Source of the DNA: an uncultured bacterium
GTDB taxonomy: Bacteria > Planctomycetota > UBA1135 > UBA2386
Assembly: GCA_937906475.1 (NCBI GenBank)
Contig: CALCZA010000114.1
Location: 80,024-144,023 of the forward strand
DNA length: 64,000 bases
Direction: 5' to 3'
A program made the position numbers and the translations under genes. Of the stretch, positions 47,877-56,368 are shown piece by piece (position 1 is the first letter of the stretch; every line of letters begins with the position of its first letter). Under the pieces are notes generated by a model. The model made no database searches. It had not been told where the DNA came from and saw only the letters and a program-made list of their open reading frames with translations.

Positions 47877-50335
47877 TTCGCGCCTTTGCTGTTCTGGTTG
47901 CTGCGACCTTGATGGTTGTGCCCGCCGCCGCACAAGAGAAGTTGACCGTTAGTCCGCCAGAACCGGGCACGATCCGACTCAACGACACCGCGATCGTTCG
48001 TATCACGGTGGAGGGCGTTGCTGCCAACCCTCGGTCTCCCAAGATCCCGAAGGTTGATGGGCTGGAGATCCGGCAAATGCCGGCTTCGACATCGACCCAG
48101 ATGGTGCGCGACGGTCGCCGCGTGGTGACCCGCACGAGCGTGCGGTTCGGCCTCGAACTGCGCCCGAAGCGCGTCGGCTTGTTCACGATTCCGTCGTTCA
48201 AACTTTGGACCGGCACCAAGGATCAGAAGACGCCGGTGTTACGGCTCGAGGTGCGCGAAGACCTCGTCTCCAAAGAGATGTCGTGGCTTGAGATCGAACT
48301 CGAACCCAAACGCGTTTACGTGCATGAGCCGGTGCGCGTGAAGATCACCTTTGCCGTGCAGCAAGGAGTGCGACTTGCGCAGGAGATCCACGGCCGCAAG
48401 CGCTACCAGGTGATCGCGATCGCTGCGGACTGGCTGACGAAGTTCCCGGCGGGCGAAGCGATGGAGTTGGCGCAACCGCGCGGCGATCTGCGCCTCGTCG
48501 TTTGCAACGAGGAGCTATCGCTGGCGACGTTCGTTGGAGGCTTCGAGCGCAATGGCGAGAGGTGGCAGCGCTTCCAATTGGAACGTGCGTTTTTGCCGTC
48601 GAAGGTTGGCAAGGTTGTATTGCCGGCTGCTGAATTGAGCTTTCACGCATTGCGGCACACCACGCGGCCACTGCGTAGTGGTCAGGTCGATAAATACGGC
48701 ATCGTCGGCGAACCGATCGAGTTCGAAGTCTTGCCGATTCCTGAAGTTGGGCGTCCGTCGCCATACTTTGGCGCGGTCGGTCGCTTTGATATCACGGCGT
48801 TGCTCGACAAGGATCGCATCAAGTTCGGCGACTCGTTCAAGCTGACGCTGACGGCGACCGGCACAGGCAACTTCGAGTTCTTGCGCATGCCCGAACTCGA
48901 CGATCTCAAGGGCTTCCATAAGCGCGGCACGGCCGAGGTGCAGCGCGACGGCGACCGTGTTGTTGTGACCTACGACCTGACGCCTCTGTCGGCCGACGTG
49001 AGCGAGATCCCGGCGATCGAATGGAACTACTTTGATACGACGCCTGGCGTCGCGAAGTTCGTCGAGGTCGCGACCGAGTCGTTGGCAATCGTCGTCGACG
49101 AACTGAGTAATGCGGAGTCTATCGTGCCGCTGCCGGAAGCCGCTGTCGCGGCGGTGACACCTGGTATTGACGACATTTTTGACCTGCCGTCGTTCGATGG
49201 CCCCGCGCGAATTGTCGAGGCTCCAGCGTCTTGGTTGCGGTGGTTGGCGGTCTTGGCTCCGTGGGCGTTGATATTTGCGATCTTGTCGTTGCTCCGCTGG
49301 CGGAAGCGCACCTCGATGGACACGACTGGCAAGCGTGTGCGTGGTGCTAAGCGCCATTTCGATGCAGTGCTTTCGAGCGGCAGCGACGCGATGGACGCGA
49401 TGGCAGTTTATCTCGGCGATCGCCTCGACGTTTCGGCCGCCGCCGTGATCACTTCGGATCTGGCGCAGCACTTGATCGATAGCGGCCTCGATGAAACGGT
49501 TGCCGCCGACGTCGCTGCGGCGATCGAGCGCGGCACTACGGCGCGCTATGGCGGTGGCCAAGCTTTGACCGCGGAGGAGGCGCGCGGCCTCGTGCGACGC
49601 CTCGAATCCGTGCGCTTCGGTGCGCGCGGATGGTTGCCGTTCTTGCTGATGCCGGCGTTGGCGTTATCTGCTGGAAGCGTTTGCGCCCAACAAGCGGAAG
49701 CGGTCGACGCGTATCGCCAAGGCGACTATGTCGCAGCCGATGCAGCGTTCGCGCGCGCCTACGAGAGTGGTGGCAACCGTCTCTATCTGCGCGCGCGTGG
49801 CAACTGTCTGTATCGCATGGGCGAATTGCCGCGAGCCCTGTGGGCTTTCGAGAGTGCGCGTGTTGCTCTCCCTCGCGATGCAGAATTGCTCGCTAATCTG
49901 CGGGTCGTGCGAACGCGCTTGGAATTGCCCGTAGAGGCTGGTGGCTTCGCAGCCGAAGTGCGTCGCCTACTTGATCGCTACACGCTCCGCGAGCGAACCT
50001 ACGCGTGCCTGCTAGTCATGATTTTGGCAGCCGGATGCTTGGTGTTTGGCTGGCGTCGCATTGGCTGGCGTTGGGTCGGGGCTGTCTGCCTCGCGCTTGG
50101 TGGCATCCTCTCGCTCGATGTCTTGTGGCTAGCCCCGAGTCGCGCGCTGCAAGCAGTCGCGTTGCAGGAGTTGTCGGTGACCGCCGAACCGCGCGCAGGC
50201 ATGGATGCCGTCGCGATCGTGCGACCAGGTGCGCTGGTCGAATTGCTCGGCAGTAGCGTTGGCGAATACGTGCGCGTCGACGCGTCGGGACGCAGCGGTT
50301 ATGTAGCTGCGGATACCGTCGCGGTCATCGAGTAG
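47873..50335 (+). CDS. BatD-BatE fusion: BatD-type Ig-like domains, TM, TPR and SH3-like C-terminus
   Basis: GTG overlaps previous stop (GTGA). LTVSPPEPGTIRLNDTAIVRITVEG; TM near 49240-49290; EAVDAYRQGDYVAADAAFARAYESGGNRLYLRARGNCLYRMGELPRALWAFESARV TPR; C-terminal SVTAEPRAGMDAVAIVRPGALVELLGSSVGEYVRVDASGRSGYVAADTVAVIE SH3-like. Confidence 0.82.
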   Translation: MIRAFAVLVAATLMVVPAAAQEKLTVSPPEPGTIRLNDTAIVRITVEGVAANPRSPKIPKVDGLEIRQMPASTSTQMVRDGRRVVTRTSVRFGLELRPKRVGLFTIPSFKLWTGTKDQKTPVLRLEVREDLVSKEMSWLEIELEPKRVYVHEPVRVKITFAVQQGVRLAQEIHGRKRYQVIAIAADWLTKFPAGEAMELAQPRGDLRLVVCNEELSLATFVGGFERNGERWQRFQLERAFLPSKVGKVVLPAAELSFHALRHTTRPLRSGQVDKYGIVGEPIEFEVLPIPEVGRPSPYFGAVGRFDITALLDKDRIKFGDSFKLTLTATGTGNFEFLRMPELDDLKGFHKRGTAEVQRDGDRVVVTYDLTPLSADVSEIPAIEWNYFDTTPGVAKFVEVATESLAIVVDELSNAESIVPLPEAAVAAVTPGIDDIFDLPSFDGPARIVEAPASWLRWLAVLAPWALIFAILSLLRWRKRTSMDTTGKRVRGAKRHFDAVLSSGSDAMDAMAVYLGDRLDVSAAAVITSDLAQHLIDSGLDETVAADVAAAIERGTTARYGGGQALTAEEARGLVRRLESVRFGARGWLPFLLMPALALSAGSVCAQQAEAVDAYRQGDYVAADAAFARAYESGGNRLYLRARGNCLYRMGELPRALWAFESARVALPRDAELLANLRVVRTRLELPVEAGGFAAEVRRLLDRYTLRERTYACLLVMILAAGCLVFGWRRIGWRWVGAVCLALGGILSLDVLWLAPSRALQAVALQELSVTAEPRAGMDAVAIVRPGALVELLGSSVGEYVRVDASGRSGYVAADTVAVIE

Positions 50336-50359
50336 CTGGGATCAACGAGCGCCAGCTAC
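50332..50359. terminator. Inverted repeat between convergent genes overlapping the bat operon stop codon
   Basis: GTAGCTGG (50332-50339) / CCAGCTAC (50352-50359), 12-nt loop; convergent gene ends at 50374. Confidence 0.45.
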
Positions 50360-50373
50360 CGAGGCGCAGTTCG

Positions 50374-50592
50374 TTAGCCGAGCATGCGCTTGGCGCGCGA
50401 GCCGATCAGCAGCACCAGTCCGCCAAGGGCGATGAAAATGCCGGCAACGAGGTAGCGCAGCAGCCACTCATAAAACAGCAGCAGCAGGCCGAAGCCGATT
50501 AATAGCACGCCGATTATCAGCAGCAACTTCGGCAGGTTTTGCGGGATGCTCGGGATGCCCGGCATGCCGCCGCCTTTCAGATTGATGTTCAT
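50374..50592 (-). CDS. Small two-TM hypothetical protein
   Basis: MNINLKGGGMPGIPSIPQNLPKLLLIIGVLLIGFGLLLLFYEWLLRYLVAGIFIALGGLVLLIGSRAKRMLG; start 50592 overlaps upstream gene stop. Confidence 0.65.
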   Translation of the reverse strand: MNINLKGGGMPGIPSIPQNLPKLLLIIGVLLIGFGLLLLFYEWLLRYLVAGIFIALGGLVLLIGSRAKRMLG

Positions 50593-51749
50593 TGCTTCGC
50601 AGGTTCGCCGACGAGTTTGGCGAGGGATCGTTCGTAGATGCGATACCGCCTGTAGGGCGTGCATCCAAGGGTTTGCAAGGGCCCAAGCATGTCGTGGTTG
50701 TCTTCGAGGATCCAGCTTGCTTCGACGGCGTTGAAGCCAGCGTCGATGCCATCGCTCATGACCCGGTGCATCAGCAGCACGTCGAGGCCGGTCTTGCGAT
50801 ATTCTGGCACGGCACCGAGCGTCAGCACCCGGATCAGATGCTTCTTCTTCATCGCGCGCAGGAATCGCCACCAGCCGAATGGCAGTAGTTTACCGCTGCA
50901 GGCCTTGGCGCCCACGTTCGTATCCGGCAGAGCGAGCACGAACCCGATTGGCTCGCCGTCCTTTTCGGCGATGTGCATGAGGCTCGGATGGCAGACTTTC
51001 TTCAGGTCCTTCGCCTGCGCCAGGAACTCGCCTTCGGTCATCGGCACGAAGCCCCAGTTGCGTTCCCAGATGCGTTGGTAGAGATCCCACAGGATACCGC
51101 ACTCGCGATCGAACTTGCGCAGGTCGACGCGGCGTAGGCGCATGCCAGTGCGCTTCTCGATGCGCTCGGTCAGCTTGTCCATGCGTGGTCGATCGAGCGA
51201 CTCGCTGGTGCCGTGCAGCGCGAGTAGGTCCTTGCACTTGTGTAGCCCGAAGCTCTCAATCCAGTCGGCGTAGTGGGCTGGGTTGTAGGGCATCATCATG
51301 ACCGGCGACCCCGACTTGCCGTCGATCAACAACCCGCAGCGATAGTTGGTCGACATGTCGACCGGGCCGCGCAGGGCCGTCGCCGACCGCGCTCGGCACC
51401 ACGTTGCCGCATGGGCGAGCAGTGCATGAGCGGTGGCTTCATCCTTGGCCTCGAAGTGGCCGAAGAAGCCGATCTGGTCGCCGTGGAAGTCGTCGTGTAA
51501 TTGGTCCCGGCAGGCGCTGATGCGACCGACACATTCTGCGCCGCGATACGCCGCGAACGCCTCGAACTGAGCGTGTTCGAAGAACGGGTTCTTGCTCGGG
51601 TCGAGTTGCCACGCCTCGGCTCTGGTGATCGGCGGCACGTAAAGCGGGTCGCCACGGTAGAACCCCCGCTGCAAGTCGAGGAATTGGCGCGAACAACGCA
51701 CCGGGCGAATAGCCACATCAGGCGCTAGGTCTTTCCGCGGGGCGGTCAT
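50589..51749 (-). CDS. GNAT-superfamily N-acetyltransferase-like protein
   Basis: Start MTAPRKDLAPDVAIRPV (51749); EFEAFAAYRGAECVGRISACRDQ, MHIAEKDGEPIGFVLALPD..., EYRKTGLDVLLMHRVMSDGIDAGFNAVEASWILEDNHDM. Confidence 0.7.
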   Translation of the reverse strand: MTAPRKDLAPDVAIRPVRCSRQFLDLQRGFYRGDPLYVPPITRAEAWQLDPSKNPFFEHAQFEAFAAYRGAECVGRISACRDQLHDDFHGDQIGFFGHFEAKDEATAHALLAHAATWCRARSATALRGPVDMSTNYRCGLLIDGKSGSPVMMMPYNPAHYADWIESFGLHKCKDLLALHGTSESLDRPRMDKLTERIEKRTGMRLRRVDLRKFDRECGILWDLYQRIWERNWGFVPMTEGEFLAQAKDLKKVCHPSLMHIAEKDGEPIGFVLALPDTNVGAKACSGKLLPFGWWRFLRAMKKKHLIRVLTLGAVPEYRKTGLDVLLMHRVMSDGIDAGFNAVEASWILEDNHDMLGPLQTLGCTPYRRYRIYERSLAKLVGEPAKQ

Positions 51750-51767
51750 CCGGTTAGAGGTTAAGGG

Positions 51768-52742
51768 ATGACGTTCTCCGCCGCCACGAACCACGGGCCA
51801 ATGGCACCGCGCTGCTGCCTCGCCATGCTTGCGCTGTTCGCTGTCTCCGCCTGTGGCACGACTGCCAATGACTATTCGCCCGGCCAGCTCAACGACGAGC
51901 AGTTGAAGCGGGTGCGTGAGGTTGTGAAGGCCTTCTTGAATAGCGATGAGAACTATCCAGAGTTGCGCGATGAAGTGCTGAAGGATCCGGTTGCGATCAA
52001 GTGGTTCGTTCGCGACCTCGAGTCGAGAATCGTGCACGCGCGCGAAGGCCAGTCAGAGATGCTTGGCGAAGAGAAGGTTCGTTTGGACCGCGTTAAGGAA
52101 GCGACTCGGCGACGCGGCAAGCCCGCGGAATGGAGCCTTCCGGGCCAGCGACCCGATACCCGGGCCATTGCCCAGATTATTGCGATTGGCGAGCCCGCGG
52201 TAGAGGTCGTCGTCAACGACCTGGCGCTATCGTCTCAGGAGTTCCTGCGCAGCATCGGCATCGAGTTGCTGACCGGAATTGGCGATCCCGCCGTGCCGTC
52301 GCTACTTGAGTTGGCGAATACTGGCGACCAACAGCAACAGCGTGTCGCGGCGCGGGCGCTTGGCGAGATCGGCGCGGTTGGCGTGTCGTTCGATGCATTG
52401 TGCGAGTTGGCGCGTTCGCCGGTCTGGCGGATCCGCAGCGATGCTGCCAAGGGACTCGCCAACGGTGGCCCGGAGGCGCGTGACTTCTTGGTTGAGATGC
52501 TCGGGGATGAGGATCCGTTCGTGCGCCGAAAGGCTGGCGAATCGCTCGCTCGCTACAAAGATCGTATCGCGGCGACGGCCCTCATCGACTACCTCGAGTC
52601 GTGCATGAGTTCGGAAGACTCGGCCGGCGAATTGGCCGCGCAGAAGGCTCTGCAGGCGATTTCCGGCACGAGGATGGTGCGTGCATCATCAGCGTGGCGA
52701 CGTTTTGTTGACGAAATGCCGCCTGGAGAAGGCGGGCGCTGA
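51768..52742 (+). CDS. HEAT-repeat lipoprotein
   Basis: Lipobox-like LALFAVSACG; GDPAVPSLLELANTGDQQQQRVAARALGEIGAVGVSFDALCELARSPVWRIRSDAAKGLANGGPEARDFLVEML. Confidence 0.75.
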   Translation: MTFSAATNHGPMAPRCCLAMLALFAVSACGTTANDYSPGQLNDEQLKRVREVVKAFLNSDENYPELRDEVLKDPVAIKWFVRDLESRIVHAREGQSEMLGEEKVRLDRVKEATRRRGKPAEWSLPGQRPDTRAIAQIIAIGEPAVEVVVNDLALSSQEFLRSIGIELLTGIGDPAVPSLLELANTGDQQQQRVAARALGEIGAVGVSFDALCELARSPVWRIRSDAAKGLANGGPEARDFLVEMLGDEDPFVRRKAGESLARYKDRIAATALIDYLESCMSSEDSAGELAAQKALQAISGTRMVRASSAWRRFVDEMPPGEGGR

Positions 52743-52831
52743 GGCCCTCTTGCGTGCATGCTTAGGGCTGCATGCATCCCAGCATGCTGACGCAACATTG
52801 ATAGTGGTCGCAGCAGAACTGCACGGAATAC

Positions 52832-53404
52832 ATGGCTGACGAGTGGAAGATCCAACGGGACCGTGAGGGCTGTCAGAAGCCCGGGTGTCCCTTGCAGACC
52901 AGCAGGTCGTACTTTGCCGTTCTTGAATGGGCTCCGGTTGCGACGAAGAAGGACCCGGAGAACGAGGTGATGACCTGCGTGCGCCGTGAAATGTGCGACG
53001 CGTGCTTCCAGGATCACGAGAAGACCTGTGACGTTGCGAAGCCGCCAATTTTCTGGCGTGCGATGCGTCAGGTCGCGGGCAAGAAGGATCCGGTGCTCGA
53101 CCTGCAGTCGCTGCGCATGCTGTTCGATCGCCTGGCCAGTGTCGAAGATGATCGCGCCCGCGCGCTGCGCTACTTCTGCGCGTTGTTGCTGCTGCGCAAG
53201 CGCGTGCTGAAGATGGCCAAGGCGAAGACTCGCGAACAGCAGCAGGCCGACTTGGTGCTGCGCGACCCCAAGGTCAAGGACATGGAGCCGGTGTGTCTGG
53301 TTGCGCCGGCGATCGACATCAGCGAGTTGGGCGCCATCAAGGACGAGTTGCTCGCGATGTTGGGCGAGGGATCGGAAGACGAAGCCGTGGACGCGGACGC
53401 GTAG
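52832..53404 (+). CDS. Cys-containing hypothetical protein, possible metal-binding module
   Basis: CQKPGC near N-terminus and TCVRREMCDACFQDHEKTC: Cys spacing compatible with a zinc site. Confidence 0.55.
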   Translation: MADEWKIQRDREGCQKPGCPLQTSRSYFAVLEWAPVATKKDPENEVMTCVRREMCDACFQDHEKTCDVAKPPIFWRAMRQVAGKKDPVLDLQSLRMLFDRLASVEDDRARALRYFCALLLLRKRVLKMAKAKTREQQQADLVLRDPKVKDMEPVCLVAPAIDISELGAIKDELLAMLGEGSEDEAVDADA

Positions 53405-53432
53405 GCACTGGTCGCCAATGCGGGCCCATTCT

Positions 53433-53447
53433 GCCACCAGCGGTGGC
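53433..53447. terminator. Short perfect hairpin between convergent genes
   Basis: GCCACC-AGC-GGTGGC between + gene ending 53404 and - gene ending 53599. Confidence 0.35.
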
Positions 53448-53598
53448 GCCTGTGAGGTCGAGCCGTTCCCAGGCTAGCCCTGTCACGCAGCGGGGGGGGG
53501 CACTAGGTGGGCATTGCTCATGCCACCCGAACCGATGCGCGCCTTCATTCGGGGTCGCCGAGCCGGTACCCTGCCCGGGCCGTCGGCCGCGAGCTAGG

Positions 53599-54201
53599 CT
53601 AGTTCTTGCGCAGCCAGCTGATGTCCCAGACGAACGCATCGCCAGATTCAATCGCGGTGCGCACCGGCATCAGCAGGGTTGCCTTGCTGCCGTCGCGGTC
53701 GGCCTGCACGCCGCGGCCGGTCGGCAGCACGCCAGAGGTGATCACGTTGCCGGGGGCGACGAGTTCGAAGCGCAGCACATCGGCGATCTCCTTGGTGCGG
53801 CCCGAGGGGTCGTAGGCCTTGGCCATCAGTTCGCGGGCTTTCTGGTTGGGCACGAGCGTCTCGATCCACTTGGCCTCGGGGCCGCGTTGGATGTTGACGC
53901 GGAGTCCTGGCCGGTCGCCATCAAGTTGTGGTGAGAACGTCACTTCACCATCGCCCAGCGTTACCGTTTCGACTTCGGAGAAGGTGCCCTGGCTCGAGAT
54001 CAGGCCGGCCCGAATGGTCCAGTTGACGCCCTTGGTGCGGTTCTCTGCGTCGGTGTCCTTGGCGATCGGCATCAGTGCGCGGGTCGTGATCGTGCCCGAC
54101 CCGTCGGCAGCTAGGTTGATGTGCACGCCGACCAGTTCTCCGTTAGAGCAAGCGCACAAGGAGGTTAGGAGCAGGAGCGACAGGATTGAGGAGGTGCGCA
54201 T
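53599..54201 (-). CDS. Putative lipoprotein, hypothetical
   Basis: Start MRTSSILSLLLLTSLCACSNG (54201), lipobox LCAC. Confidence 0.65.
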   Translation of the reverse strand: MRTSSILSLLLLTSLCACSNGELVGVHINLAADGSGTITTRALMPIAKDTDAENRTKGVNWTIRAGLISSQGTFSEVETVTLGDGEVTFSPQLDGDRPGLRVNIQRGPEAKWIETLVPNQKARELMAKAYDPSGRTKEIADVLRFELVAPGNVITSGVLPTGRGVQADRDGSKATLLMPVRTAIESGDAFVWDISWLRKN

Positions 54202-54413
54202 GAGTTGGTTCCCGTGGAGTGGCGCCGGGGGCGCCGAGGCTGTCCCGGGTGCCGCCCCTCGGGCAGCTATCGGGCGACTATTCGAACCATGCCACCGGAG
54301 CCACGTCACCGCCACGTCCACCAGCCAGCAATCCCCACAGTTTTTTTCTGCCGGCCTGATCTCTTGTCGGGGCCTGGACTGGTGCTTTTACCGTAGTTCT
54401 GCCCCTATGGAGT

Positions 54414-54490
54414 GTGGCCTGATCGGGGCTATAGTGGGTAGATGGTGGTTAAAGGTGGTTTCAGGGTGGTGTGCTGTGGTTGACAGTGGT
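54414..54490 (+). promoter_or_regulatory. Phased GTGG repeat array, probable MraZ operator of the dcw cluster
   Basis: GTGG cores at 54414, 54434, 54445, 54455, 54466, 54476, 54486 (plus degenerate CGGG at 54424): 10-11 bp spacing, immediately upstream of mraZ. Confidence 0.75.
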
Positions 54491-54508
54491 TTCTGCCTTT
54501 GCTAGGGT
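54480..54508 (+). promoter_or_regulatory. Candidate sigma70-type promoter for mraZ/dcw cluster
   Basis: TTGACA (54480-54485), 17-nt spacer, TAGGGT (54503-54508); about 40 bp upstream of mraZ ATG. Confidence 0.45.
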
Positions 54509-54550
54509 TCCAAGTGACAAGGGCGCAGGGCGCGACCCAATTTCAGCAAG

Positions 54551-55024
54551 ATGGTGACTTACTTTGGCAGTTCGGAGCACGGCGTGGATGACAAAGGCAG
54601 GATCACCCTGCCTTCGCGCATCCTCGACGAGTTGCCGAAGAGTCTCTGGAAGTTCCACATCACCGCTGGGCTTGACCGCTGCCTGCTCCTGCATGACTCC
54701 GAGGGGTTCCAAGAACTTGTAGACCGGATCGGTCGAGCTGTGCCTGGCAGCCGGGCTCACCGAGCGCTGTGTCGCCGCTTTCTTGGTCATTCCGTTGAGG
54801 TCGTGCCTGATGGCAACCGGCGCATTCGTGTGCCCGAGCCATTGCTCAAGTATGCGGGGCTCGCAGCTAGTCAGCCCGTCACCCTGGTAGGCACCGGCCG
54901 AGTCGTGGAACTCTGGTCGCCGTCGGTCCTGGATGTGGCGCTGGCCGAAGCAAGTCCCGAGGAAGAGCAGCTCTTTTCTAGTTTGGTTGGTTCTGCCACT
55001 CCATCGACTCCCTCGAACCCCTAG
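54551..55024 (+). CDS. mraZ: Transcriptional regulator MraZ
   Basis: GSSEHGVDDKGRITLPSRIL ... RFLGHSVEVVPDGNRRIRVPEPLLKYAGL: two AbrB-like SpoVT repeats typical of MraZ; position at head of dcw cluster. Confidence 0.9.
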   Translation: MVTYFGSSEHGVDDKGRITLPSRILDELPKSLWKFHITAGLDRCLLLHDSEGFQELVDRIGRAVPGSRAHRALCRRFLGHSVEVVPDGNRRIRVPEPLLKYAGLAASQPVTLVGTGRVVELWSPSVLDVALAEASPEEEQLFSSLVGSATPSTPSNP

Positions 55025-55163
55025 TGACGAAGATCGTCGCCGGGTCTTGGTGGTCACGCTGCGATAGGCGTCGCAGCGGGACTGGCGTGACGTGTCTTTG
55101 CTCCCTTGGTCAGGGAGTTCGTTTTTTGCGACTGCTGTCGGGCGGTCCGAGGGATGCAGCGCA

Positions 55164-56117
55164 ATGAATGCGGACGCTCACGCTAGTGGCGACGACGGTG
55201 AATCGCACGGGGATAGGCCCCCGTTGCACTTGCCGGTGTTGCTGCAGTCAGTGTTATCGATCCTCGAACTCCGCTCTGGACTCGTGGTCGTTGATGGAAC
55301 GGTTGGAGCTGGTGGTCATGCGGTAGAGATATCGCAGGCCATTGGCCCTGACGGTGTTGTGGTTGGAATCGATCGTGATCGGGAGATCCTGGTCGCGGCG
55401 CAAGAAGCTTTGGCGGACGCCAAGGATGCCTGCGCCGGGGCCAGTTTCTCTCTTCACCATTCTGCTCACGCCAGTATGCGCGAGGTCCTGTTGGGTGCCG
55501 GTCAGCCCCAATGCGATCGCGTGCTCCTCGATCTGGGAGTGAGTTCCCTACAGTTGGACCAACCCGAACGAGGGTTTTCCTTCATGGCCGACGGGCCGCT
55601 AGATATGCGAATGGATGCGAACGCGCCACTGACAGCAGCTCAGTGGTTAGCGAAAGTGTCCGAAGTCGACTTGGCGAACACGCTCTACCAATTGGGGGAA
55701 GAGCGGTTCAGCCGTCGCATTGCTCGACGCATCGTCGAGGAGCGGTATCGTACGCCAGTCGTTCGCACCCGTCAGCTCTCCGAGTTGGTGGTGTCCGCCC
55801 TGCCTGGCAATAAGAGGCATGGCCGTATTCACGCCGCAACCCGCACGTTCCAAGCGGTGCGCATGGCGGTCAATGACGAGATGGGTGAGCTTGAGCGCGG
55901 CATGCAAGCAGCGCTCGACAGTCTTGCACCTGGCGGCCGTTTGGTCGTGATCTCGTTTCACTCCATTGAGGACCGGTTCGTGAAGCACTGGATGCGCGCG
56001 AACATGGACGTCGTTACCAAGAAGCCGATTATCGCGACGCCGGCAGAAGCTAAGCAGAACCCGCGTTCGCGCAGTGCCAAGCTTCGTTGTGCAGTCAAGC
56101 CGGAGGTTGCAGCATGA
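55164..56117 (+). CDS. rsmH: 16S rRNA (cytosine(1402)-N(4))-methyltransferase
   Basis: LHLPVLLQSVLSIL, VVDGTVGAGGHAVEI, VVGIDRDREIL, CDRVLLDLGVSSLQLDQPERGFSFMADGPLDMRMD, GRLVVISFHSIEDRFVK. Confidence 0.97.
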   Translation: MNADAHASGDDGESHGDRPPLHLPVLLQSVLSILELRSGLVVVDGTVGAGGHAVEISQAIGPDGVVVGIDRDREILVAAQEALADAKDACAGASFSLHHSAHASMREVLLGAGQPQCDRVLLDLGVSSLQLDQPERGFSFMADGPLDMRMDANAPLTAAQWLAKVSEVDLANTLYQLGEERFSRRIARRIVEERYRTPVVRTRQLSELVVSALPGNKRHGRIHAATRTFQAVRMAVNDEMGELERGMQAALDSLAPGGRLVVISFHSIEDRFVKHWMRANMDVVTKKPIIATPAEAKQNPRSRSAKLRCAVKPEVAA

Positions 56118-56368
56118 AGTGGCTCATTGCAGGGTTGTTGTTCGCGTTAGCTGTTGGTCTCGCCGTCGGCACGGCTGGGATTCGCGCCGAGAACGTCGTG
56201 CTTCGCCGCAACATCGAGAAGCAATACCGCGCCATTAACGATCGCCAGAAGGAACTCGATCGCTTGTGGTTCCAGCGGCTGCAGGCAATCTCTCCAGAAC
56301 GCCTGGCGGAGATGCACAATCAGTGGCTGCAGAGGGAAGGCCAGCGCCGCCAGGGTCGCGTGCAATGA
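56114..56368 (+). CDS. FtsL-like small bitopic membrane protein
   Basis: ATG overlaps rsmH stop (ATGA). One TM then coiled coil (ENVVLRRNIEKQYRAINDRQKELDRLWF) in ftsL position. Confidence 0.7.
   Translation: MKWLIAGLLFALAVGLAVGTAGIRAENVVLRRNIEKQYRAINDRQKELDRLWFQRLQAISPERLAEMHNQWLQREGQRRQGRVQ

Noticed and set aside
46799-47933. Ser/Phe-rich and Leu/Val-rich minus-strand ORFs (266 aa and 275 aa)
   Set aside because: Reverse translations of the K/D/E-rich repeats of the BatC-like gene; low complexity explains the open frames.
52743-52831. Repeated GCATGC palindromes including CAGCATGCTG
   Set aside because: Short palindromes between co-directional genes; could form a hairpin but too weak to claim a function.
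53491-53500. Poly-G run between convergent genes
   Set aside because: Simple homopolymer, no supporting context; possibly a slippage or assembly-sensitive site only.
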